From Bacillota bacterium (lineage in GTDB: Bacteria > Bacillota > Sulfobacillia > JAJZYS01 > JAJYTV01), in the NCBI GenBank assembly GCA_021847575.1, contig JAJZQO010000010.1:1-57075 (forward strand): a stretch of 57,075 nt of DNA, written 5' to 3'. This document shows, one piece after another, positions 1 through 8,197 of this stretch. Under the pieces are notes generated by a model that was not told the DNA's origin, made no database searches, and saw nothing but the letters and a program-made list of their open reading frames with translations. How positions within the stretch are numbered: the first letter of the stretch is position 1; each line of letters begins with the position of its first letter. The translations under genes were made by a program, and so were the position numbers.

Positions 1-107
1 CTGCCATATTCATCCTGAGACAGGCGCCGAAACGCCGTCGGGAAGCGCCTTCGCGGCACTCGCCAACGGCGTCCGAGCCTCCGCCGGGGTCAGGTACTAC
101 GTAACTC

Positions 108-587
108 TTAAACTCCCGCTAGGACGAATTCCTGTTCCTCCTGAACGTCAGTGTCGCGGAAGCCGACCTTTCGAAATAGTTTTCCGGAAGCCGTGTTTCG
201 CTTGCGATACGACATCCAGATCTTCGTCGCGCCATGCGTGGCGCGGATGTGGTCTACAAGCATGCCCAGGGCCACAGTGCCGATGCCGCGCCGCTGAAAG
301 TGCCGATCGACCAGAAATCGTACAATCTCCGTGTACCGGCTGGCGGAATCCTTCAGTTGCTGGGGAATCTTGCCGGCCCTGTCCAAGGTCGTGAAGTATA
401 GCGCGTACCCGACGACCACCTCATCGGCCAGGATGGCGATTTGAAAGTGGTCGACCGATGCAGCGAGTTTGGCCGATTGCTCGATGGGGGCAATGAAGGC
501 CTTCTGGTCTTCAGAGACCTCTAACGCAAGGAGAGATTTCTCAATGGACCTGGTCACTTCATGGAGTTGTACTGTCGTGGCGACCAA
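108..587 (-). CDS. GNAT-family N-acetyltransferase
   Basis: Predicted acetyl-CoA-dependent N-acetyltransferase of 159 residues, a usual length for a single GNAT domain. The acetyl-CoA loop is visible as QRRGIGTVAL at about residues 99-108, preceded by the beta-4 strand EIVRFLVD and followed by the helix LGMLVDHIRA. The N-terminal QKAFIAPIEQS resembles the spermine/spermidine acetyltransferase (BltD-like) branch, so a polyamine or other amine substrate is possible but not shown. The TTG start has GGAG only about four bases upstream, so the exact start is uncertain. The gene stands alone beside a dead transposase. Confidence 0.75.
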   Translation of the reverse strand: MVATTVQLHEVTRSIEKSLLALEVSEDQKAFIAPIEQSAKLAASVDHFQIAILADEVVVGYALYFTTLDRAGKIPQQLKDSASRYTEIVRFLVDRHFQRRGIGTVALGMLVDHIRATHGATKIWMSYRKRNTASGKLFRKVGFRDTDVQEEQEFVLAGV

Positions 588-599
588 CTCTCCTGTCTC

Positions 600-1458
600 T
601 TACCCGATGCGAGCTAAGCGCATACACCGCCCATCGGCATAATGAGCTTGGCACCGCTGCACCAGGGCACGCTCAGCCAAGACCTGCGCCACCGAGGCCG
701 CGATCGCCTTCGAGCCGTCCACGACGAACAGCAGCCCTTGGCGCGCGTGCGGGCCGCGTGCCATCAGGTCCTCCAGCAGCGCCACCGTCACGGCGGCGTT
801 CTCGGTGGAGCCCTCGTGCATGCCCAAGACCTGCTTGCGACCTGCCCCGTCCACCCCGAGCGCCACGAGGATGGCGTGCGATCCCAGGAAGATGGCGTCA
901 ACGTACACTACGAGCAGCCGCGCGTCGATCGGCCGGTGTAGGAACTGCTGCAACAGCTCCCCGGTGGCGCGGGCGAACCGCGCGCTCACCGCGCTCTTGA
1001 GGCGCCATAGGCCTCAAGGTCTTCTGGCAGCCCGCCGTCTACCCCCCTGTAGTGCCGGCTGGTCACCCGTTGAGCATCCGCTCGGACGCTGCCTTATCCA
1101 ACATCTCGCCCTACTGCAGCACGCGATAGTTGCGCGGCTCCACTTCCTTGCCGTCCTGCGTCCGCACCTGGGGCCGCTGCAGCTTCACCTTGCGGCCAGC
1201 CAGCACGACCTGCCCGCCCTGGTGCCCGTGACGCGTGACCCGACGCTCTACCTGGTGCTTGCCCTTGGCTCCCGCGATGGCGTCAACCTCTGCTGCGAGC
1301 ATCTGCTGCGCGATCACCATCGCCGCCTTCAGGCCCACCGCCGTCAGCCCTTCTCGTAATGCCCCCGTCAGCTCTGCGACCTCGAGGCTGAACTCCCGCG
1401 GCAAGACCCACTCCTCGAACCCCTGCTTCTTCTGGTACCCTGAACCCAAGTGGCGCAT
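600..1458 (-). pseudogene. Degenerate IS256-family transposase
   Basis: Remnant of an IS256-group DDE transposase in two out-of-frame pieces. The N-terminal piece (about 1458-1111) carries the helical segment MLAAEVDAIAGA and the basic strand GRKVKLQRPQVRT, then hits a stop. The second piece (989-600) holds the catalytic-core segments LLVVYVDAIF, ALGVDGAGRKQVLGMHEG and LFVVDGSKAI...VQRCQAH. The frame is broken between 990 and 1110, and the C-terminal third with the last acidic residue is missing. A start at 1458 directly follows AAGGAG. The sequence just upstream (about 1470-1500, TCTGTCAGACTCGGG on the minus strand) may be the left terminal repeat; no matching right end is seen. Confidence 0.75.
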
Positions 1459-1634
1459 CTCCTTTCTGTCTACACCCCGAGTCTGACAGACCCGGGGAGG
1501 AGGGCGCCACCCGCATATTCCACTAGATTTCGGACCCGACCTGGAATTCTCGCCACAACCAAAGAACGAATAGGCGAGGAGGTGTCTGCCACCTGCCTCG
1601 CCGCTCGTCAGCCCCTCACCTGCGTCGGACATCA

Positions 1635-2051
1635 TCAGATGAACAGCGTGGTGTGCCCTTCCTTCGCCGTCTCGATGAACTCCCCCACCCCAGCCACCTT
1701 GTCAACGATATCCTCCAGATCATCAAGCTTCAGCCCGAAGAGGTCCATGGTCATCCCACAGGCAACGATCTCGACGTCGCCGAGTTCCTTCGCAATCCGC
1801 AGCTGTTCAATCACACTGGGAATATGTCTTTCCTTCAGCATGCCGGCGAGGTCCCCTACCATCCCCGCGAACGCCGGGCTGACAGGCATCTGGAAGAACG
1901 CGTCCTTCTTGAAAGCCATTAGGCCCCAGAATGTGAGGAAGATGCGCACCTCGTGGCCCATCGCCACCGCGCCCGACGCCAGGATACCCACTGGCAGCAG
2001 CTTGTCCATCTCGCCGGAGAACACGATCATGGAAACCCGTTCCTTGGACAC
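1635..2051 (-). CDS. DsrE/DsrF-like sulfur relay protein (DsrE2 type)
   Basis: A 138-residue protein of the DsrE/DsrF/DrsH fold, predicted to carry or transfer sulfane sulfur in the cytoplasm. Visible marks are the N-terminal strand VSMIVFSGEMDK, the small-residue turn GILASGAVAMGHEV, the FWGL motif at about residues 41-44, and the putative sulfur-carrying Cys98 in EIVACGMTMDLFGL. The start chosen is GTG at 2051, six bases after AAGGGA; an upstream TTG at 2057 sits too close to that site. It is the last gene of a leftward cluster with tusA, an SQR-like flavoprotein and a DUF1641 gene, as in sulfur-oxidising Firmicutes and archaea. Partner and direction of sulfur flow are inferred. Confidence 0.8.
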   Translation of the reverse strand: MSKERVSMIVFSGEMDKLLPVGILASGAVAMGHEVRIFLTFWGLMAFKKDAFFQMPVSPAFAGMVGDLAGMLKERHIPSVIEQLRIAKELGDVEIVACGMTMDLFGLKLDDLEDIVDKVAGVGEFIETAKEGHTTLFI

Positions 2052-2075
2052 GACCAATCCCTTCTTCCCGCTAAC

Positions 2076-2513
2076 CTACTGACCCTTGGTTGGGCTCCAC
2101 ATGCTCCGCACGAAGCCGAGAAAGAAGCGAAGAGCGATTGCCATTGCCGGGTCTCGCCGCAGAAGGCGAATCATCTCTCGGAGACTGATCGGCCTCGGCG
2201 GCTCACCTACCTCCGCCGCACCCGATTGCACCGCGCGAAGGATGCGATCGGCGAGTCCGTCCATGCCTGCTCCGGGACCGATCTCCGCAATCTGACCGAG
2301 CAGCGGTGTGAGTACCGGCGACGCCTTCTGCAGGGTATTGAGCAGGTTCACGATCTCCGGACTCGTCAGAAGGTCGAGGGCCGCGATCGTAGATTCAGCC
2401 ACGCCGCCAAGCCGGTTGACCATGCGGGGGGTGATCGACGCCAGGGCCGCTGAAGCGAGACTGTTGGCTTCTTCCCGAAAGGTGTCCGGAAGAGCCGGTT
2501 CCTGCATCGCCAC
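2076..2513 (-). CDS. DUF1641 domain protein
   Basis: About 145 residues, mostly helical, matching the DUF1641 pattern: an amphipathic N-terminal half with a run of small hydrophobic residues, then VNLLNTLQKASPVLTPLLGQ and the C-terminal Arg-rich FFLGFVRSMW segment. The family commonly sits beside sulfide:quinone oxidoreductase-like or formate dehydrogenase-like flavoproteins; its biochemical role is unknown. A GTG at 2513, eight bases after AAGGGGG, fits better than the ATG at 2507. It lies 13 bases downstream of the SQR-like gene and 24 bases upstream of the DsrE gene, so the three are surely co-transcribed. Confidence 0.75.
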   Translation of the reverse strand: MAMQEPALPDTFREEANSLASAALASITPRMVNRLGGVAESTIAALDLLTSPEIVNLLNTLQKASPVLTPLLGQIAEIGPGAGMDGLADRILRAVQSGAAEVGEPPRPISLREMIRLLRRDPAMAIALRFFLGFVRSMWSPTKGQ

Positions 2514-2526
2514 GGACTGCACCCCC

Positions 2527-3678
2527 TTACATGACCGCCTTGAGATTGGCCCAATGGATGCGATTGTAAGTCTGCTTGAACCAGTGCACCGCATTCGTGG
2601 CCCCGGGCACGGTCGGCGGGTGTTCGTAGTCGAAGGAGATGAAAGTTGCTCGGTCGAGACCCGTCTCGATGAAACAGAATGCCCGCCCATTGTAATGGTG
2701 GAGCGGCGGCGAGCCCTCGGTGAGCAGGCCAACAAGGTTGTCGGCGAGTACCTCCGCTTCAAAATGCGCCACCGATCCCGCCTTCGACACAGGCAGGTTG
2801 GTCGCATCGCCCAGCACGAAGATGTCCTCATGGCCTTGCAGACTTAGGGCATGGCGATCAGTGGGGTACCAGTTCCCGGCCTCGGTCAGGTGTGAAGTCG
2901 AGCCGAGTTCATCGCCCTGATGTGGCGGGATAGCGACGAGAAGGTCATATGGCAGGTCCGTACCCTCGAGCGAAGAGGCAACATGCTTGGCGGGGTCGAC
3001 CGACTCCAGGTTGAAGAATGTCTCGACACGGACACCGCGCGCCTCAAGTTCGGGACCCGCCCAATCCGCCACCGACTGAATCGAGTGCGCACGGCCGAGC
3101 GGATAGCTGTAGACGATCTCCGTCTTGTCGCGCACGCCACGCAAACGTGCCCATTCGTCGAACATCATCGTGAACTCGAGTGGCGCTACCGGGCACTTGT
3201 GCGGCACGCCTACGGTCAGGACCAGCTTCCCGCCCTGCCAGTTGCGCAACGCATCCCGCAGGCGAAGAGCCCCATCGAGCGTATAGAACCAGTGGCCGCC
3301 TTCAGCGAGCCCGGGTACCTCCTGCAGGTTCAGATTCGAGCCAGTGGCAATCACCAAAATGTCGTACTCGAGCGGATCGCCCTGTGCCCGCAGCACCTTG
3401 TGCGCCTGCGCATCAATGCGCAGTGCGCGATCGTGCACGAACGCAATGCCGGGCGCCAGCAGTTCCCTAACTGGACGAATCAGCTGGGCCGGACGCATCA
3501 GGTCGAAAACGACATAGAGAAAGCCTGGCTGGTACGTGTAGACTTCTTGCTCGCCCATCAAGGTGACGCTGATCTCGCCGCGCTCGATCTCGCCATGCAG
3601 ATCGCGGCCCACGAAGTTCGCCACCATGAGGCCGCCGGTACCAGCACCGATGATCAGGAGGCGCTTTCGCATTTCCAC
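2527..3678 (-). CDS. SQR-like NAD(P)/FAD-dependent oxidoreductase
   Basis: Flavoprotein of 383 residues related to sulfide:quinone oxidoreductase, which oxidises sulfide to sulfane sulfur or polysulfide and feeds quinone. The N-terminal FAD-binding GAGTGG is at 11-16, the second Rossmann ATGS at 111-114, and the FAD-ribityl site DIFVLGDATNLP at about 285-296. Only two cysteines are present: Cys162 in VPHKCPVAP and Cys335 in FCFIETG. They lie where SQR has its two core redox cysteines, while the third typical cysteine near residue 128 is absent. GTG start preceded by GAGGAG. The neighbours tusA, DUF1641 and dsrE argue for a sulfur substrate. A role on another sulfur compound cannot be excluded. 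Confidence 0.8.
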   Translation of the reverse strand: MEMRKRLLIIGAGTGGLMVANFVGRDLHGEIERGEISVTLMGEQEVYTYQPGFLYVVFDLMRPAQLIRPVRELLAPGIAFVHDRALRIDAQAHKVLRAQGDPLEYDILVIATGSNLNLQEVPGLAEGGHWFYTLDGALRLRDALRNWQGGKLVLTVGVPHKCPVAPLEFTMMFDEWARLRGVRDKTEIVYSYPLGRAHSIQSVADWAGPELEARGVRVETFFNLESVDPAKHVASSLEGTDLPYDLLVAIPPHQGDELGSTSHLTEAGNWYPTDRHALSLQGHEDIFVLGDATNLPVSKAGSVAHFEAEVLADNLVGLLTEGSPPLHHYNGRAFCFIETGLDRATFISFDYEHPPTVPGATNAVHWFKQTYNRIHWANLKAVM

Positions 3679-3693
3679 TTGCGCTCCTCTGGC

Positions 3694-3939
3694 TTAGTGT
3701 GACTTGCGCACGGAGATCTCGTCATAGTCGCCGTGCTCCTCCACGCCCAAGAACTCGTGTCCTGCCTTCTGAGACCACAGCGGTATGTCTCTCTTGGAAC
3801 CCGAATCGTTCGAGAGCACAACGACCACCTGACCAACGCTCGCTCCCTTGATCGCCCGAATCAACTCCATCATGGGACCCGGGCAGAAGCTGCCGCGTGC
3901 GTCGATGCGAATCGCGGAATCATCGGCCATCTGACTCAT
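3694..3939 (-). CDS. TusA-family sulfur carrier
   Basis: About 81 residues with the TusA/SirA signature: strand IRIDARG then CPGPMMEL with the sulfur-accepting Cys19, and the later RDIPLWSQKAGHE segment typical of the fold. It would accept a persulfide and pass it on. It is the first gene of the leftward cluster, 15 bases upstream of the SQR-like gene. Two in-frame ATGs (3939, 3930) follow GGAAGG and AGGAG; 3939 has the better spacing. An earlier in-frame ATG at 3975 lacks a ribosome site. Confidence 0.85.
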   Translation of the reverse strand: MSQMADDSAIRIDARGSFCPGPMMELIRAIKGASVGQVVVVLSNDSGSKRDIPLWSQKAGHEFLGVEEHGDYDEISVRKSH

Positions 3940-4299
3940 CTCCTGTCCTTCCAAACAGTCCAAAATGACTCCCACTTGGTATATGTTACTGGGACCTTGG
4001 GGCTTAGCTTTTCACATCCACATGCTTAGTACTATGGCCATACGGGTCAAGCCGGATCTGGCAAGAGAACTATCGCCGTCCACTGGCATAACGTAGCCGT
4101 CGCTACGCATGCCGCACTCAGGTTTCCTGTCACCTTTCCAAGCGCTGCGAACTGCCTGCCATACCCGTCGACAAAGCGCGGCCGAGGAGTGGGGTGAGGC
4201 ACAGCTGGCTGAGGGGGCAGGTACTTGCGGGCAGGGCGAAAGTAATTATGCGCATAGAGCACATGCCCAATACCGCATTTCATAGGCCGGCGTACCATA
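3940..4299. other. Intergenic stretch upstream of the tusA cluster
   Basis: No convincing gene. The leftward promoter of the sulfur cluster should lie at the left end, but I could not pick a -35/-10 pair with confidence. Open frames here have no recognisable composition. Confidence 0.4.
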
Positions 4300-4730
4300 A
4301 TGATCATGAAGGACACGTTCTCTCCTAAGGAGTTCGGTGCGTTGATCAGGCGCACCACTGGCACCCTGCGGTGGTGGGAATTCTCAAGGCCCATCGCACG
4401 CCGACCAACCGACGCTACTCTACCTGCGAGGACTGCCTGCAAGTGCGTGGCCTGCCGCCGAAGAGGCGCCTGATGGCCAGTTGCTTCTGCGTGGCCCGCG
4501 CCGGGCAGAAAGGCGATCTCGAACGCCAGCGGCAGGCGGTGGGGCAGTACTGTATTGCCTCCGGACTATATGCCGAGCTCAGACTGAAGCACGTAGGCAG
4601 TGGCCTGAACTATGAACGCAGGCACTGTGTCGAACAGATGGAGCCTGTCGAGAATGGCGAAATCGACGAGACCTCATTGCACACAAGGACCGTCTCGTGC
4701 GCATCGGCTTCGAGGCGTTTTGTCGAACGC
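4300..4730 (+). pseudogene. Broken IS607-type serine recombinase (TnpA)
   Basis: Frameshifted remnant of an IS607-family TnpA. The N-terminal MerR-like helix-turn-helix is readable as DTFSPKEFGALIRRTTGTLRWW. After a frameshift comes KAHRTPTNRRYST, the familiar wing. The resolvase part QKGDLERQRQAVGQYCIASG and HVGSGLNYERR follows. After a second shift comes LIAHKDRLVRIGFEAF, the conserved HKDR segment. No TnpB partner is present. At least two frame changes mean it cannot be functional. Confidence 0.75.
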
Positions 4731-4747
4731 GCGGCACGGTCGGAAAC

Positions 4748-4852
4748 CTAAGACAGCTCTCGTTCCGCGAACTTCCAAAGGCCAGGGCGAGCTGGCTCTT
4801 CGCGTGTGCGGCACACAACCTTATAAAGGTGTACAAGGTAGGCATCGCCTAG
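4748..4852 (+). pseudogene. C-terminal tail of an IS1182/IS5-type transposase
   Basis: A 34-residue segment, LRQLSFRELPKARASWLF then ACAAHNLIKVY, resembles the extreme C-terminus of IS1182-like transposases, where a W-x-L-x-C-x-A-H-N-L motif precedes the stop. It joins directly, and by chance in frame, to the preceding IS607 debris, so two different elements have been spliced by decay or deletion. The rest of the transposase is absent. Confidence 0.55.
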
Positions 4853-4950
4853 CCTGAGGGCCAGTCCTGGGCCACTCCCAGTTTTCCCGCCTCCATGCGC
4901 CTTGGCTATCCCGCCTTGCCTCCTTCGCACACCACCAACCACACCGCGGA

Positions 4951-5643
4951 TCACTCCCGCGAGGGGTTCGGCATCAGGCGTCCGCGGTAGCGCCAGCCCA
5001 GGTAGACGAGGATGAGGAAGAAGGCGAAGCCGCCGATGGCCACCGGCAGAGCGCCATAGCTCACACCGTAGTAGACGCCGCCCAGCGCGACCTGGAACGG
5101 CAGGGTGCCGACGGCCGTCGTCCAGACGAAGGGCCAGATGCGCACGCGCAGGATGCCCGCCACGTAGTTGACCACATGGTACGGCACGAGCGGAATGAAA
5201 CGCGCGACGAGCAGGCCGAACCAGCCGTGGCTCGTGAGCCACGGCTGCAACTGGTCGACGTAGCGACGCCCGAACCGTTCGGCGAACGGACGCGCCAGGA
5301 GTCGCGAGACGTAGAGGGCGAGAACCGCGCCGACGATGCCGCCTGTCCAAGAGAAGAACGTGCCCCAGAACACGCCGTAGAAGCGCAGCAGGAAGAGGCT
5401 CACGAACTCCGACGGCACCGGCAGCACGGACGCGAGGGCCATCAGGGCGATGCCCAGCAGCACCCCGAGCGGTCCGAGGTCGTGGACGGCGCGCATCACC
5501 TGATGGACGCGCCCCGTATGGAGGTAGTAAAAATAGACGGCCACCAGCGCGAGAACAGTGACGATGCCGATGGTTGCGCTGACCATGCTGCCCCGCGAGG
5601 GCATCCTGCGTCGGTGGCCGGCCTTATGGTGCCGTTCGGTCAT
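4951..5643 (-). CDS. TVP38/TMEM64 (VTT/DedA-like) membrane protein
   Basis: Integral membrane protein of 230 residues with about six hydrophobic segments. After a basic N-terminus comes a first helix (about 21-41), then the VTT core: VLPVPSEFVSLFLLRFYGVFWGT, GGIVGAVLALYVSRLLARPF, and the hallmark LVARFIPLVPYHVVNYVAG with the re-entrant proline loop, followed by F-x-x-x-T-x-x-G-x-L-P-F. The family belongs to the DedA superfamily linked to lipid scrambling or transport and envelope homeostasis; the substrate is unknown. It is not obviously in an operon. A 12-base palindrome (ATCAAGCTTGAT, near 5716) lies upstream. Confidence 0.8.
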   Translation of the reverse strand: MTERHHKAGHRRRMPSRGSMVSATIGIVTVLALVAVYFYYLHTGRVHQVMRAVHDLGPLGVLLGIALMALASVLPVPSEFVSLFLLRFYGVFWGTFFSWTGGIVGAVLALYVSRLLARPFAERFGRRYVDQLQPWLTSHGWFGLLVARFIPLVPYHVVNYVAGILRVRIWPFVWTTAVGTLPFQVALGGVYYGVSYGALPVAIGGFAFFLILVYLGWRYRGRLMPNPSRE

Positions 5644-5765
5644 GCTCGCCCGCCCTTCGCCCGAGTCGACGGCAGCCCTAGTCAGGCAGCCCGCGCTGAA
5701 GACCTTCAGGGCTGATCAAGCTTGATTGTACCAATTCTCCGGACAGGCTGCCGCAGTGTTGGCCA

Positions 5766-6143
5766 TCAGGACAGGTGCGTCACGCAGGCAGCCGCCAGCT
5801 CCAGCTCCCGCAGCAGTTCGGGGAGATCGAACGGCTTGCCCACCACGGCGCGAAAGCTGCCTGCCGGCGGCAGGTCGGCCTGTCCTGCCTCGTAGCCCGA
5901 TGCGAGCACGACGGCGATCCCCTTCGTCTCAGGCCGCTCCTGCAGCCGCAGGACGAGGTCGCGTCCACCCATGCGGGGCATGATGAGATCGATCAGGATG
6001 ACGTCGGGGCGCGGTCCGTGCGCAAGGCTCTCGAGCGCCGCAAAAGCGTCGGTCAAATGCTCGCACTGGTGGCCAGCCCGTTCGAAGTAGCGTCCGAGCA
6101 CGAGGCCGATCCCCGGCGCGTCGTCGACGACCAGGATCCTCAT
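5766..6143 (-). CDS. Single-domain response regulator (receiver only)
   Basis: CheY-like receiver domain of 125 residues without an output domain. The acidic pocket VVDDAP is at 5-10, the phosphoacceptor Asp52 is in VILIDLIMPRMGG, the Thr/Ser site is in VVLASGYE, and the conserved Lys is in VVGKPFD near residue 104. Its ATG overlaps the stop of the upstream histidine kinase (ATGA), so the two are translationally coupled and form a cognate pair. With no DNA-binding domain it must act by protein contact or as a phosphorelay intermediate. Confidence 0.85.
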   Translation of the reverse strand: MRILVVDDAPGIGLVLGRYFERAGHQCEHLTDAFAALESLAHGPRPDVILIDLIMPRMGGRDLVLRLQERPETKGIAVVLASGYEAGQADLPPAGSFRAVVGKPFDLPELLRELELAAACVTHLS

Positions 6144-7177
6144 GTTGCCGCCATCCCAAGGCGGCGCGGCAATTCGAAGGCGACGCGGGTGCCCAGGGGG
6201 ATGCGGGGCTCGGCCCAGATGCGGCCGCCGTGGCCCTCGATCACGCTGCGGCAGACGTAGAGGCCGATGCCCATGCCTCCCGGGTCGGCCAAGGGCTGCT
6301 GCCGCCCGCGGAAGTGGCGCTCGAAGATCCGCTCGGCGTCTGCCGGGTCGATGCCGGCGCCCTCGTCGATCACGCTGACCCGATAGACCGGACCCGCTTC
6401 CTCCACCACAAGCTCGATCGGCGTTCCGGCCGGCGAATACTTGATCGCGTTGGTCAAAAGATTGCGCAGCACCTGGCGCAACCGCGTCTGGTCGGCATAG
6501 ACGGGCAGGGGCCCGTCCGGCGCGGTGACGCGCACCCGTCCGCGCAGCAGCACGAGGGGGCGCAGCCCGGCGTCGACGATCTGCCTCAGGTCGCATGGCC
6601 CCGGCTGCAGGGTGATCTCCGGGGCGTGCATGCGCCACGATTCCAGCATGCCGCGCAGCAGCTCGTCCATCTGGCGCAATTCGTCGCGGGCGAGTCCGAG
6701 CATTTCCGGGGTCGATTCCGACACGCCGCCTTGCCACTCGAGGTCGAGCAGGGCAAGGGCGCCAAGCACGACGCTGAGCGGCGCGCGCAACTCATGGGCG
6801 GCCATCTTGATCAGGCGCTCCGCCTCCGCGTGGCCGAGCATGGGATCGGTTTGCCCGAGCGGCAGGTCGAACTCGGCGCATCCCCTGACCGCGCCACGCA
6901 GTTCCGCGAACGGCACCAGCCGCACCTGCATGGGCAGAAGCCTGCCATCGCGATGGCGCCGTTCCATGATCCCGTCGACGAAGCCCTGCTCGAGCGCGTC
7001 GGCGAGCACCCGGTCCGCAGTTCCCCACTGCGGGCCGCCGCAGAGCACATCGAGGTGCCGGCCGAGCACCTCGTCCTCGCCGTAGCCGTAATGCTTCTGC
7101 GCGATCGGACTCCATGTGGTGATGCGCCCTGTCGGGTCAAGCGTGAAATCAGCCGCCTCGAGCCAGCGTCCATGCAC
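6140..7177 (-). CDS. PAS-domain sensor histidine kinase
   Basis: Soluble histidine kinase of about 345 residues. A PAS domain (about 5-100, LEAADFTLDPTGRITTWS, HYGYGEDEVLGRHL) is followed by a HisKA dimerisation helix with the phosphorylated His128 in MAAHELRAPL. The HATPase domain follows with N box LRNLLTNAIKYS, G1 VIDEGAGID and G2 GGMGIGLYVCRSV. No transmembrane helix is seen, so the signal is cytoplasmic, sensed by PAS. The frame stays open upstream to a TTG at 7348, but those 57 residues are Arg/Gly/Ser-rich and look non-coding; the GTG at 7177 starts just before the PAS domain. It is coupled to the downstream receiver gene. Confidence 0.8.
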   Translation of the reverse strand: MHGRWLEAADFTLDPTGRITTWSPIAQKHYGYGEDEVLGRHLDVLCGGPQWGTADRVLADALEQGFVDGIMERRHRDGRLLPMQVRLVPFAELRGAVRGCAEFDLPLGQTDPMLGHAEAERLIKMAAHELRAPLSVVLGALALLDLEWQGGVSESTPEMLGLARDELRQMDELLRGMLESWRMHAPEITLQPGPCDLRQIVDAGLRPLVLLRGRVRVTAPDGPLPVYADQTRLRQVLRNLLTNAIKYSPAGTPIELVVEEAGPVYRVSVIDEGAGIDPADAERIFERHFRGRQQPLADPGGMGIGLYVCRSVIEGHGGRIWAEPRIPLGTRVAFELPRRLGMAAT

Positions 7178-7489
7178 GACCGTCCCGGCGCGCGACCGGC
7201 CGCCGAGCGTCCCCAGGCGTCGACTCCGGCGGGGAAATCCAGTCAGGTTGCCCTGGGCCGACAAGCTGACGCCGTACCGCCACGCGGGGCGAGTTGCGCC
7301 ATCTGCACCAGCCGAGGTGCTGTCGTCGCCAACCGATCGTCTGTGCAAGACCCTATCTTCTCCCAGACGGGCTCGACGCCCTCGCGTTTGACAATCCCCG
7401 TTGGAGAGACTTTATACCTATTGGGGAAAGAATCCTGTCGAACCGCGACATGTCAAATTTGCATGGTCCATGCTCGCGGCGTCGGACGC

Positions 7490-7939
7490 TCAGGAGATCT
7501 CGATCAGCACTTCGCCGCCGTCCACCGCGGCGCCCGCAGCCACACGCACCGCCGCAACCTGGCCGGAGCAGGGCGCGAGGATCTCGTTCTCCATCTTCAT
7601 GGCCTCGAGGATGGCGAGGACATCGCCTTCCTTGACCTGGTCGCCGACAGACACCTTGACGTCGAGCACGGCTCCCGGCAAGGGCGCCGTGACCGGTGTC
7701 GCACCCGCCACAGGCGGCTGCGCAGCGCTGCGCGCGGGCGCGGCGTGGCGCGCGGGCGCCTTCTGCCCCCCCGCCGCCTGCGCTGGCGCAGGCGGCGCAG
7801 GTGGCGCCGTTGGCGCAGCAGGGGCCCTCGGAGGCGCAGGCGCCGCCGCCTTCTGGGCTGAGACATCCTTCTCCCCGCCGATCTCCTCCACCTCGACCTC
7901 GTAGGAAAGCCCGTTCACCACAACGTGAAAGCGTCGCAT
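7490..7939 (-). CDS. Biotin carboxyl carrier protein of an acyl-CoA carboxylase/decarboxylase
   Basis: A 149-residue biotin carrier. A short N-terminal beta region is followed by a long Ala/Pro linker (about 30-80), a swinging arm typical of decarboxylase gamma or transcarboxylase carriers. The biotinyl domain then begins, with the biotinylated Lys115 in LEAMKMENEI and GVxxVxxGxxV-type turns before and after it. It lies at the 3' end of the leftward methylmalonyl-CoA operon, 75 bases after the small subunit gene, and would carry CO2 on biotin for the carboxyltransferase encoded upstream. No biotin carboxylase gene is in the window. Confidence 0.85.
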   Translation of the reverse strand: MRRFHVVVNGLSYEVEVEEIGGEKDVSAQKAAAPAPPRAPAAPTAPPAPPAPAQAAGGQKAPARHAAPARSAAQPPVAGATPVTAPLPGAVLDVKVSVGDQVKEGDVLAILEAMKMENEILAPCSGQVAAVRVAAGAAVDGGEVLIEIS

Positions 7940-8014
7940 CTGCCTGCCCGGCCCTGCCGCCGCTGCGGCAGGATCCTGGGCTCCGCCTCCTTCGCTAAGC
8001 TCGTCTAGGGTCGC

Positions 8015-8197
8015 CTACGGCCGATGGCGCCGCATCTGCTCGAGGCGCGCCGCGATCCCCCAGGCCCCGCGGTCGTCGTCCGTCGGCGCCGGGCTCCTGA
8101 GGCGGACGCGGATGCGCTCCGGAGGCGTCTCCAGCATGACCGCGACCGCGGCCGTGATGGCCGCGACCACCTGCTCGGGCACTTTGCGCGGCGTCAT
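8015..8197 (-). CDS. Small OadG/epsilon-like subunit of the acyl-CoA carboxylase complex
   Basis: Sixty residues: an N-terminal helix EQVVAAITAAVAVML and a C-terminal WGIAARLEQMRRHR. This matches the soluble C-terminal part of OadG-like subunits and the small proteins placed between carboxyltransferase and carrier genes in methylmalonyl-CoA decarboxylase/carboxylase operons. It has no transmembrane helix, unlike sodium-pump gamma subunits. Its ATG overlaps the stop of the carboxyltransferase gene (ATGA). Likely role: assembly of the carboxyltransferase with the biotin carrier (inference). Confidence 0.6.
   Translation of the reverse strand: MTPRKVPEQVVAAITAAVAVMLETPPERIRVRLRSPAPTDDDRGAWGIAARLEQMRRHRP

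Noticed and set aside
4047-4442. 131-codon leftward frame
   Set aside because: No family resemblance or ribosome site, and it runs antisense to the IS607 remnant.
7388-7416. TTGACA with 17 bases to TTTATA on the plus strand
   Set aside because: No rightward gene follows; both neighbours run leftward and the -10 is poor, so likely chance.
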